Shown: positions 43,509-55,019 of the stretch, in pieces
Numbering within the stretch: position 1 is the stretch's first letter
How the letters are laid out: each line of letters starts with the position of its first letter
Source of the DNA: Mesocentrotus franciscanus
Lineage: Eukaryota; Echinodermata; Echinoidea; Camarodonta; Strongylocentrotidae
Length of the DNA stretch: 64,000 nt
NCBI GenBank assembly: GCA_037976565.1
Contig: CP137673.1
Coordinates: 1,097,354 to 1,161,353 of the forward strand
Reading direction: 5' to 3'
Program-made: the position numbers and the translations under genes
Notes under the pieces: model-generated
Seen by the model: the letters and a program-made list of their open reading frames with translations, nothing else
Told to the model about the DNA's origin: nothing
Database searches by the model: none

Positions 43509-43979
43509 TCAAGCCCAAGCTATTATGGTCGAAGGCAAGGGCCAAGCGACTTCCAAAGTGGGGGGGGGGGCACCAAGAAAAAAGGGCACTTTCTAGAAAA
43601 AAAGGGGCATCTAAATTTTTTTAGAAATTGGTATATACCCCTCCATTGTGATTACCTTATCAGGGATGATTTCTATATTTGTTTCACTTTATACACCATA
43701 CAAGAAATTGCCTAAGCATCATAATTTGCAGCTGGGTGTGATGGCCTGACAATTTATTTGCGAGCGAGCGAAGCGAGTGAGGAAAAAGTTTAAGATTTGT
43801 GAGGTGGCGGTGCGAAAAATTACATCTTATAAAGAAGAAGAAGAAGAAAAAAAAAAAATGCTGGTGGAGTTACAAGCAAAGAAAAGACCTTTAGTAAGAT
43901 AAGTATATCATCTATATAAATGCGTGGGAGCGTAGCGAGCGAGCTTTGGGGGAAAATTGCTCTTAGTCGCTTGAAATTA

Positions 43980-45055
43980 GGGGCGCGTTTAATGATGAGA
44001 GGAAAAGGGATCAAAAAGAAGCATGTGTCAGTACAAAAAGTAATTATCAGAGGTGAAAATGGGGTATTTCTTACAACTTCAAAAGGAGGCACTCACTAGG
44101 GATGAAAAAATCAGTCATGAGAATAGGAAATGGGCATTTGTCGACGGAAAAGGGGCCCCATCAGGTTTTGATAGGGGCATTTAAGGTGAAAAGGGCATTT
44201 ATGAAAAGGGATAGGTCCCTTATTAGAAAGGAAAAGGGGCGCGTATCATTGTTAAAAAGGAAATTATCAAAGGTGAAAAGAGGCACTTATCGCACCAGAA
44301 AATGGGCAACGACCAGATATGAAAAGGGGCACTTATGTGAATGAAAAAGGGCACTTATAATAAAGGAAAATGTGCATTTGTTGAAAGAAAATGGGCACCG
44401 ATCAGATTTTAAAGGGGCATTTATCGGAGTTGAAGCGGGCACTTATCTGAAGATAAAAGGAGTAACTTCTCGTCCCTGAAAAGGGTCATTTACCAGAGAT
44501 GAAAAGGGGCATTTATGATAAGGGGAAGGGGCTCTTTTGTAATGGGGGCACTTTTCGTTAGGAAAGGGGCACTTATTAGAAAGGTAAAGGGGCACATGTG
44601 AAAAATATATGGTGCGCTTAACCCAGTTAAAATGGGGTAGCTATAAAAGGGAAGGGGCACTTCTTACAGAGGAAAAGGGGCACTTGTCACAGTAAAAGAG
44701 GCACCTCTCAGATTTGAATAGGGCAATTATCCAAGATGAAGGGGGCACTTATCAAAAGTGAAAAGGGCACTTCTCGTACCTGAAAAGGAGCACTTACTAT
44801 GTAGATTAAGAAGGGCACTTATGGGAATGGAAAATGGGAACTTGTCGAAGGAAAAGGGGCACGTGTGAAAATAAAGGGGCACATATCACAGGTGAAAAGG
44901 GAAGGGGCAATTTTACAAATTAATAGGGGCACTTGTCAAACTAAGGTGGGCACTATTCCTATGTAAAAAGGGGCACTTCTTACAAAGTTAAGGGGGCACT
45001 TTTCCCATGTAAAAGGGGGCACTTTTCGGGTGCTTGAAAATTGTGGGGCACTGTG
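43980..45055. repeat. Degenerate GGGGCACTTAT array, copy 1
   Basis: Dozens of irregular units of about 25-30 bp built on GGGGCACTTAT...GAAAA. The three arrays align with one another unit by unit, so the degeneracy predates the segment duplication. Confidence 0.85.
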
Positions 45056-46394
45056 CCCTTTGCACCCCTCCGGGAGGGCCGCCTCTGTCGAAGGGGGGTG
45101 CTAATAGGGCCCACTGTCTTATTTCTTTATTATATATTCAACCACTTTCATATTTGGCACACGTGTCAAGCACGTCAACCTTTACAACAGGCAGGAGCGA
45201 CCGGACGAAATTGAATACGCTTTGACTAAAATGATCGGTACAATGATGAACTAGATTGCGAAAGAACGAAATTGTGTGCGCAAGGACGGAATTGAACATA
45301 TGACCGGCGAAAAACTTTCCGCACGAAATTGAAGTTAACAATTAATGAAATTGAATGACGATCGTTTGAAAATGGATGGAAAACCAATGATTATATACAA
45401 ATATCGTGCGCGTACCCCTGTATTACTGGTACATTTCAGCGTCCTCTTAAAAAAACTGTATGCTTTATACACATACGCACAGGTTTTCAATGATCCGTGC
45501 CATAAAATATTTGATGATTGTATTCAGTTTCATGCAGCATGGATAAAGAACATGTACACAATTTAGATAATAGAGTTATGAATGAACCCCCGTGTGGGGA
45601 AGGTGGGGCGGTGAAGGTAATGCGAAATGTTTCATATCCGAATGGAACGAAAATCAACAAGTATTCTTCTTCAGAAGCTTCAGAAATTAAGCAACATCGC
45701 GCAAGCCTATCTAATGAATTGTGTCGGGGTCCAAAGTTATTAAAGTTTGGGGTTTGGGTTTGGGGCCGAGGATGGGGCACTTGTGTATGATGTGGGCAGC
45801 CGTTTGCTCAAGTGAGCAACAGGTGCAGGCAGGAAAGGGTTTAATGTTGGCATTAAATCTGCCAACTCCAGTACGGAGCCTCATGTTAAGCTGTCCCCGT
45901 GAGCTGTTTAAAAATTATTGTCCAGAAATGTTCAGATTATAAAATGCACGTTGCAAGAACACCGACGGAACCCTGGCTGAATGGTATCAGTTAATGAATA
46001 ACCACAATGCAATCTCAATTCCAGCGGGGAAATATGAGCTCAGAAATGTTCCTAACATAGCCTTGCTGGGAAGGTCGCCACGTAGATCCTATATTTCGGG
46101 AGTAATCTGAAGTAATAAGGGATATGCGTTATAAGTTGACAGTGGGGCGTAGCCACCATACGCTCTTTAAACTAGAAACCCCAAATTAGAGCAATATTTC
46201 ATATGTGTATACATAAGTTATGTTTTAATGTCATGCTTTATACGCTTACCCACAGGTTTTTAATGATCCGTGCCTTCAAAACATTCGAGGATTTGTATTC
46301 AGTTACATGCAGCATGGATAAAGAATATCTACATGATCTAGATAATAGAGTTATGAATGACCAAAATTAGTCTGTCTGTACCAAACTTAGTTGC

Positions 46395-46540
46395 GCGGAC
46401 ATTTGTCCCCATAAACCGGTATATATAAATGTCCCCATAACGCGGTATATATAAATGTCCCCATAACGCGGTATATATAAATGTCCCCATAACCGGTGTA
46501 TATAAATGTCCACGTAACCGGTGTATATAAATATACCCTA
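46395..46540. repeat. TATA-containing minisatellite, array 2
   Basis: About five units of 27-29 bp: ATGTCCCCATAACGCGGTAT and the variant CCATAACCGGTGTATATAAA. Confidence 0.85.
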
Positions 46541-46599
46541 TCAAGCCCAAGCCATTATGGTCGAAGGCAAGAGCCGAGCGACTTCCAAAGTTGGGGCAT

Positions 46600-47462
46600 C
46601 AAGAAAAAAGGGCACTTTCTAGAAAAAAGGGGCACCTATACAAAAGGAAATCTCAAAGCAAAAATATACAATTTTTGTATCATTGTTAAAAAGGAAATTA
46701 TCAAAGGTGAAAAGAGGCACTTATCGCACCTGAAAATGGGCAACGACCAGATATGAAAAGGGGTACTTATGTGAATGAAAAAGGGGCACTTATAATAAAG
46801 GAAAATGTGCATTTGTTGAAAGAAAATGGGCACCGATCAGATTTTAAAGGGGCATTTATCGGAGGTGAAGCGGGCACTTATCTGAAGATAAAGGAGTAAC
46901 TTCTCCTCCCTGAAAAGGGTCATTTACCAGAGATGAAAAGGGGCATTTATGATAAGGGAAGGGGCTCTTTTGTAATGGGGGCACTTTTCATTAGAAAAGG
47001 GGCACTTATTAGAAAGGTAATGGGGCACATGTGAAAATATATGGTGCGCTTATCCGAGTTAAAATGGGGGTAGCTATAAAAGGAAAGGGCACTTCTTACA
47101 GAGGAAAAGGGCACTTTTCACAGTAAAAGAGGCACCTCTCAGATTTGAATAGGGCAATTATCCAAGATGAAGGGGCACTTATCAAAAGTGAAAAGGGCAA
47201 TTCTCGTACCTGAAACGGAGCACTTCCTATAGAGATTAAGAAGGGCACTTATGAGAATGTAAAATGGACACTTTTTGCAAAGGAAAATGGGAACTTGTCG
47301 TAGGAAAAGGGGCACGTGTGAAAATAAAAGGGGCACTTATCACAGGTGAAAAGGGGAAGGGACAATTTTACAAATTAATAGGGGCACTTGTCAAACTAAG
47401 AGGGCACTATTCCTATGTAAAAGGTGCACTTTTCGGGTGCTTGAAAAATGGTGGGGCACTGT
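46600..47462. repeat. Degenerate GGGGCACTTAT array, copy 2
   Basis: It aligns with the array at 43980 but lacks its first 650 bp or so, joining directly at the ATCATTGTTAAAAAGG unit. Confidence 0.85.
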
Positions 47463-48411
47463 GCCCTCTTGCCCCCCTCCGGGAGGGCCGTCTCTGTCGA
47501 AGGGGTGCTAATAGGGCCCACTATCTTATTTCTTTATTATATATTCAACCACTTTCATATTTGGCACACGTGTCAAGCACATCAACCTTTACAACCGGCA
47601 GGAGCGACTGGACGAAATTGAATACGTTTTGACTAAAATGATCGGTACAATGATGAACTAGATTGCGAAAGAACGAAATTGTGTGCGCAAGGACGGAATT
47701 GAACATATGACCGGCGAAAAACTTTCCGCACGAAATTGAAGTTAACAATTAATGAAATTGAATGACGATCGTTTGAAAATGGATAGGAAAACCTATGATT
47801 ATATACAAATATCGTGCGCATACCCCTGTATTACAGGTGCAAGCAGGAGAGGGTCTAATGTTGGCATTAAATCTGCCAACTCCAGTACGGAGCCTCATGT
47901 TAAGCTGTCCCCGTGAGCTGTTTAAAAATTATTGTCCAGAAATGTTCAGATTATAAAATGCACGTTGCAAGAACACCGACGGAACCCTGGCTGAATGGTA
48001 TCAGTTAAGGAATAACCACAATGCAATCTCAATTCCAGCGGGGAAATATGAGCTCAGAAATGTTCCTAACATAGCCTTGCTGGGAAGGTCGCCACGTAGA
48101 ACCTATATTTCGGGAGTAATCTGAAGTAATAAGGAATATGCGTTATAAGTTGACAGTGGGGCGTAGCCACCATACGCTCTTTAAACTAGAAACCCCCAAA
48201 TTAGAGCAATATTTCATATGTGTATACATAAGTTATGTTTTAATGTCATGCTTTATACGCTTACCCACAGGTTTTCAATGATCCGTGCCTTCAAAACATT
48301 CGAGGATTTGTATTCAGTTACATGCAGCATGGATAAAGAATATCTACATGATCTAGATAATAGAGTTATGAATGACCAAAATTAGTCTGTCTGTACCAGA
48401 CTTAGTTGCGC

Positions 48412-48608
48412 GGACATTTGTCCCCATAAACCGGTATATATAAATGTCCCCATAACGCGGTATATATAAATGTCCCCATAACGCGGTATATATATAAATG
48501 TCCCCATAACGCGGTATATATATATGTCCCCATAACGCGATATATATATAAATGTCCCCATAACCAGTGTATATAAATGTCCCCATAACTGGTGTATGTA
48601 AATATACC
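48412..48608. repeat. TATA-containing minisatellite, array 3
   Basis: About seven units. Some have longer (TA)n than arrays 1 and 2, which shows copy-number change between duplicated segments. Confidence 0.85.
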
Positions 48609-49089
48609 CTATCAAGCCCAAGCTATTATGGTCGAAGGCAAGGGCCGAGCGACTTCCAAAGTAGGGGGCATCAAGAAAAAGGGCACTTTCTAGAAGAAAA
48701 AAGGGCACCTACAAAGGGAAATCTAAAAGCAAAATATACAATTTTTTAGAAATTGGTATATACCCTCCATTGTGATTACATTATCAGGGATGATTTCTAT
48801 ATTTGTTTCACTTTATACACCATACAAGAAATTGCTTAAGCATCATACTTTGCAGCTGGGTGTGATGGTCTGACAATTTATTTGCGAGCGAGCGAAGCGA
48901 GTGAGGAAAAAGTTTAAGATTTGTGAGATGGCAGTGCGAAAAATTACATCTTATAAAGAAGAAGAAAAAACCATCCTGGTGGGGTTATAAGCAAAGAAAA
49001 GACCTTTAGTAACATAAGTATATAATCTATATAAATGCGTGGGAGCGTAGCGAGCGAGCTTTGGGGGAAAATTGCTCTTAGTCTCTTGA

Positions 49090-50210
49090 AATTAGGGGCG
49101 TGTTTAATGATGAGAGGAAAAGGGGACACTTATCAGAAACGAAAAGGAGCATGTGTCAGTACAAAAAGTAATTATCAGAGGTGAAAATGGGGCATTTCTT
49201 ACAACTTCAAAAGAGTCACTCACCAGGGATGAAAAAGTCAGTCATGAGAATAGGAAATGGGCATTTGTCGACGGAAAGGGGCCCCATCAGGTTTTGATAG
49301 GGGCATTTAAGGTGAAAAGGGCATTTATGAAAAGGGATAGGTCCCTTATTAGAAAGGAAAAGGGGCACGTATCATTGTTAAAAAGGAAATTATCAAAGGT
49401 GAAAAGAAGCACTTATCGCACCTGAAAATGGGCAACGACCAAATATGAAAAGGGGCACTTATGTGAATGAAAAGGGGCACTTATAATAAAGGAAAATGTG
49501 CATTTGTTGAAAGAAAATGGGCACCGATCAGATTTTAAAGGGGCATTTATCGGAGGTGAAGCGGGTACTTATCTGAAGATAAAAGGAGTAACTTCTCGTC
49601 CCTGAAAAGGGTCATTTACCAGAGATGAAAAGGGGCATTTATGATAAGGGGAAGGGGCTCTTTTTGTAATGGGGGCACTTTTCATTAGAAAAGGGGCACT
49701 TATTAGAAAGGTAAAGGGGCACATGTGAAAATATATGGTGCGCTTATCCGAGTTAAAATGGGGGTAGCTATAAAAAGGGAAAGGGGCACTTCTTACAGAG
49801 GAAAAGGGGCACTTGTCACAGTAAAAGAGGCACCTCTCAGATTTGAATAGGGCAATTATCCAAGATGAAGGGGCACTTATCAAAAGTGAAAAGGGCAATT
49901 CTCGTACCTGAAACGGAGCACTTCCTATAGAGATTAAGAAGGGCACTTATGAGAATGTAAAATGGACACTTTTTGCAAAGGAAAATGGGAACTTGTCGAA
50001 GGAAAAGGGGCACGTGTGAAAATAAAAGGGGCACTTATCACAGGTAAAAAGGGGAAGGGGCAATTTTACAAATTAATAGGGACACTTGTCAAACTAAGAG
50101 GGGTACTATTCCTATGTAAAAAGGGGCACTTCTTACAAAGTTAAGGGGGCACTTTTCCTATGTAAAAGGGGCACTTTTCGGGTGCTTGAAAATTGTGGGG
50201 CACTGTGTCC
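49090..50210. repeat. Degenerate GGGGCACTTAT array, copy 3
   Basis: Nearly full-length and unit-for-unit like copy 1, ending in the same GTGCTTGAAAATTGTGGGGC. Confidence 0.85.
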
Positions 50211-52689
50211 CTTGCCCCCTCCAGGAGGGCCGCCTCTGTCAAAGAGGGGTGCTAATAGGGCCCACTGTCTTATTTCTTTATTATATATTCAACCACTTTC
50301 ATATTTGGCACACGTGTCAAGCACGTCAACCTTTACAACCGGCAGGAGCGACTGGACGAAATTGAATACGTTTTGACTAAAATGATCGGTACAATGATGA
50401 ACTAGATTGCGAAAGAACGAAATTGTGTGCGCAAGGACGGAATTGAACATATGACCGGCGAAAAACTTTCCGCACGAAATTGAAGTTAACAATTAATGAA
50501 ATTGAATGACGATCGTTTGAAAATGGATGGGAAAACCTATGATTATATACAAATATCGTGCGCATACCCCTGTATTACTGGTAAATTTCCGCGTCCTCTT
50601 TAAAAAAACTATATGCTTTATACACATACGCACAGGTTTTCAATGATCCGTGCCATAAAACATTTGATGATTGTATTCAGTTTCATGCAGCATGGATAAA
50701 GAACATCTACACAATTTAGATAATAGAGTTATGAATGAACCCCCTTGTGGGGAGGGTGGGGCGGGGAAGGTAATGCGAAATGTTTTATATATGCGAATGG
50801 AACGGAAATCAACAAGTATTCTTCTTCAGAAGCTTCAGAAATTTAGCAACATCGCGCAAGCCTATCTAATGAATTGTGTCGGGGTCCAAAGTTATTAAAG
50901 TTTGGGGTTTGGGTTTGGTGGGCCGAGGATGGGGCAGTCGTGTATGATGTGGGCAGCCGTTTGCTCAAGTGAGCAACAGGTGCAGGCAGGAAAGGGGCTA
51001 TTGTTGGCAATAAATCTGCCAACTCCAGTACGGAGCCTCATGTTAAGCTGTCCCCGTGAGCTGTTTAAAAATTATTGTCCAGAAATGTTCAGATTATAAA
51101 ATGCACGTTGCAAGAACACCGACGGAACCCTGGCTGAATGGTATCAGTTAAGGAATAACCACAATGCAATCTCAATTCCAGCGGGGAAATATGAGCTCAG
51201 AAATGTTCCTAACATAGCCTTGCTGGGAAGGTCGCCACGTAGAACCTATATTTCGGGAGTAATCTGAAGTAATAAGGGGTATGCGCTATAAGTTGACAGT
51301 GGGGCGTAGCCACCATACGCTCTTTAAACTAGAAACCCCAAATTAGAGCAATATTTCATATGTGTATACATAAGTTATGTTTTAATGTCATGCTTTATAC
51401 GCTTACCCACAGGTTTTCAATGATCCGTGCCTTCAAAACATTCGATGATTTGTATTCAGTTACATGCAGCATGGATAAAGAATATCTAGATAATAGAGTT
51501 ATGAATGACCATCGGGAGGGAGAAGGGGGAGGGCATAACCATGTGTTATGGATAGCAAGGGGTAACCAAGGGGAGGGATGCTGTATAGGTGGATATAAAG
51601 CAGTATATGTTACCATCTTGGTTTGGGGGGTTTATTATAATGAACCGAGAATGGGACTAGTGTCGGGAGGTGAGAAAAGGCATGGCGTAACAATGTGTTA
51701 TGGATGGCTAGGAGTAGCCGGGGGAGGGGGTAGGTCTGGATAAGGGGATATAAAGTATAAATGTTACCTCCTTGGGTTTTAGGGTTTTTATTCAGATATG
51801 AACAGAGAATGTGACTACTGTTGGGAGGGGAATGAGGGGGCATAGTAATGTTTTCTGGATGGCTAATGGTAACCAAGGTGGAGGTTAGCTGGATAGGGGA
51901 AATAAAGCAGTACATGTTACCTCCTTGGTTTTAGGGTTTTTATTATAATGAACGGAGAATGGGACTAGTATCGGGAGGGGAGAAAAGGGAAGGCATAACA
52001 ATGGGGGATAAGATATCTGAACTGAGAAGGTCGCCACGTAGATCCTACCAGATATTTTGGCAGTAATCTGGAGTAAAAAACGGATTTGCGTTATGAGTAG
52101 CCACCATACGCCATTTAAGCTGGAACCCCCAAAGAACACTATTTCATATTTATATACATACGTTTTAATTTCATGCTTTATACGAATACGCAAAGTTTTT
52201 CAAAGCAGCATTCATATGGATCATCTACATGATCTAGATACATAGTTTTGAATGACTACCCCCGCTTGTGGAGAGTGTGGGGGGTGGCGTAACGCATTTT
52301 TTTAAACATCAGAATGGCCTGGAAAGTCAACGAGCATTGTTCAGTTGTAAACATGTACCAACCTGGTTAGCACTTTCACAAGAAACCATACAATGGTTGG
52401 CAAAGAGGGGTCCGCTAATAGTCTATTCATGGGCAACGGGAGCAAGGCCCCCGTGAGCCGTCGAAATAGTGTTGTCCAGAAATGTTAAGATTATTAAATG
52501 CACGTTGCAAGAACGTCGACTGAACCCTGATTGGTATCAGGTAAGGAATACCAACATTGCAATATCAATGGGATTCACACGACTGGGCCCCCAAAGTTAT
52601 TGGATTATTATATTGAATGAGAGTTGGTCATAATCTGGTAAATAACATAATTTGTTAACTATAATAAGTTATGAATAATTTACATCTCC

Positions 52690-52950
52690 ACATCTCTAAG
52701 CGCGTTACATCTTCGCTCCCTGGGGAGCATTCCTTCCAAGCGGCTCATGGGCATTGAGAAGATTGTTCACATAAAGGATTCCACCTCCTACCGCGGGTCC
52801 CGATTTATACACCTGAGTAGAGAGCAGCAATAATTATGGATAAATTGTCTTGCTGAAGGACAAAAGGCAGTGGGCATGGTTCGAACTCGGGATCTCATTA
52901 TCGGAAAGCGTGCGCTCTACCAATCTTGACAAACCACATCCACATGAATA
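52690..52950 (-). mobile_element. tRNA-derived SINE, presumed satellite progenitor family, copy 1
   Basis: On the minus strand: GATTGGTAGAGCGCACGCTT (A box), GATCCCGAGTTCGAACCATG (B box), a body with GAGCAGC/GCTGCTCTCTACTCAGGTGT and the end AACGCGCTTAGAGATG. A single copy within a duplicated segment. Confidence 0.85.
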
Positions 52951-53734
52951 GGAAATAAGAGCTCTGAAATGTTCCTATAGCCTTAAAATGTTCCTAATAA
53001 AAACCTTGCTGGGAAGGTCGCCACGTAGTCCTATATTACTGCAGTAATCTGGAGTAATAAGGGATATGCGTTATAAGTAGACAGTAGGGCGTAGTCACCA
53101 TAGGCTCTTTAAACTAGAAATTAATCTCCAAAAGAGCAATATTTCATATTTGTACATATGTTTTAATGTCATGCTTTATACGCTTACGCACAGGTATCCA
53201 ATGAACCGTGCCTTCGAAACATTCGATGATTTGTATTCATTTCCATGCAGCATGGATGAACAGCATCTATATACATGATCTAGATAATTATAGAGTTTTG
53301 AGGACACAGCCCCTCCCCCACCCTCCTGCTAGTGGGGAGTGTAATGGGAGGGTAATGCAACATGTTTTACATGTATATCCTTATGTCATGGAAAGTGATC
53401 GAGCATTGTTCAGTTGTTAACACGTACCAACCTGGTAAGCACTTACACAAGAAACCATACAATGGTTGGTGAAGAAGGGCCCGATAATAGTCTCTTCATG
53501 GGCCTAAGGAGCAGGGCCCCGTGAGCCGTTGAAATATGGTTGTCCAGAAATGTTAAGATTATTAAATGCACGTCGCAAGAACGCCGACGGAATCCTGATT
53601 GGTATGAGTTAAGAAATACCAACATAAACGACTAGGCCCCCCGAAAGTTATTGGATTCTATGTATTTTGAATCAGAGATGGTCATAATCTGGTAAATAGC
53701 AAAATTAGTTAACTATAATAAGTTATAAATAATA

Positions 53735-54035
53735 ATAATAATAATAATGTTTAGATTTATATAGCGCCTAATATGATTAATAAGCATCTCTCTATGGGCG
53801 TTACATTACCACTCCCTGGGGAGCGTTCCTTCCAAGCGGCTCATGGGCATTGAGAAGATCGTTCACTTAAAGGCTTTCACCTCCTACCGGGTCTCCAAGT
53901 ATACACCTGAGTAGAGAGCAGCAATAATTTTGGATAAATTGTCTTGCTGAAGAACAAAAAGGTAGTGGGCATGGTTCGAACTCGGGATCTCATTATCGAA
54001 AAGCGTGCTCTCTACCAATCTTGACAAACCACATC
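53735..54035 (-). mobile_element. tRNA-derived SINE, presumed satellite progenitor family, copy 2
   Basis: It has the same structure as 52690 and the same flank (TAGTTAACTATAATAAGTTA nearby), so it is a paralogue made by segment duplication. It keeps the 3' tail GGCGCTATATAAATC and a TTATTATTATTA run. Confidence 0.85.
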
Positions 54036-54255
54036 CACATAAATAGTTACCTCATGTGGGGAAATAAGAGCTCCGAAATGTTCCTAGCCTTGAAATGTTC
54101 CTAATAAGCATTGCTGGGAATGTCGCCACGTAGATCCTATATTTCGGGAGTAATCTGAAGTAATAAGGGATATGCGTAATAAGTTGACAATGGGGCGTAG
54201 CCACCATACGCTCTTTACACTAGAAACCCCCAAAAGAGAAATATTTCATATTGCT

Positions 54256-54960
54256 TATACGCCTACGCACTGGTTTTCCTTATCGGAAAGCGTGCGTTCT
54301 ACCAATCTTGACAAAACCACATCCACATGGAAGGTTACCTCAATGTGCACAGCGCGAAATCCTGAATATGCTAGTACAGGGAATTCGGTCAGATGACCCC
54401 CTTGATCGACTCCCATGATCACAAATAAAATAGTAATCATATATAATAATTGTCCCCATACCCCTGTGTAATACTGGTTAATTAGAGTGCCCTCTTGTTT
54501 TGGAGATGCAAAGTGCAAAATGAAAGTTTTGAATCATGATATTATCAATCATATAGGCGCTATATAAATCGAAACAATATTATGATTCAACAATTTATTA
54601 TTGCACTTCATGCATCTCCGAAACAAGAGCACATTGAATGCACCATATCCACCCCTGGGGCATTATTTCAAAGTGGTTATGATTGGGAAGATCTTTCATT
54701 TAATAAGACTTTAATCCTACCGGGTCCCCTGTACACCTGAGTAGAGAGCAGCAATATTGTGGATAAATTGTCTTGCTGAAGGAGAAAAATTCAGTGGACA
54801 TGGTTTGAAGTCGGATCTCATTATCGGAAGCGTGCGCTCTACTTTGAGAAACCATATCCACATGCCTAGTTACCTCAATGTGCATAGCGCGAAATCCTGA
54901 AATATGCTAGTCCAGGAATTTAGGTCAGATGACCCTTGAGACGCCTAGATCACAAATGAA
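54256..54960. repeat. Rearranged monomers with orientation switches
   Basis: 54256-54540 is a monomer in minus orientation (TACCAATCTTGACAAAACCA, then the spacer inverted). Near 54545-54600 the plus tail (GCGCTATATAAATCGAAACA) appears. 54650-54960 is minus again (CACCTGAGTAGAGAGCAGCA, GTGCATAGCGCGAAATCCTG). After about 55020 all monomers are plus. Confidence 0.75.
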
Positions 54961-55019
54961 ATGCAATCATATTCAAATATGTCCCATACCCTTGTAAGGA
55001 ATGCGCCCAGAGTTTGGAG

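Larger units (their letters stand above)
43370..54260. repeat. Segmental tandem duplication field, 2-3 kb units plus eroded copies
   Basis: The order minisatellite, GGGGCACTTAT array, spacer recurs three times. Landmarks: TTTGGCACACGTGTCAAGCA at 45154, 47561 and 50305; AATGATCCGTGCC at 45488, 46262, 48278, 50643 and 51418; GTCGCCACGTAGA at about 46075, 48089, 51232, 52029, 53019 and 54120. Copies past 51.5 kb are shorter and more diverged. No gene is found. A 67-codon minus-strand ORF repeated at 45138, 47545 and 50289 is open simply because the copies are nearly identical. Confidence 0.85.

Noticed and set aside
43390..48608. CRISPR-like regular repeats
   Set aside because: The units are directly adjacent with no unique spacers, and the genome is eukaryotic.
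45138..50492. A 67-codon minus-strand ORF conserved in three copies
   Set aside because: The copies are nearly identical DNA from recent duplication, so openness is no sign of selection. No start context or splice sites are seen.
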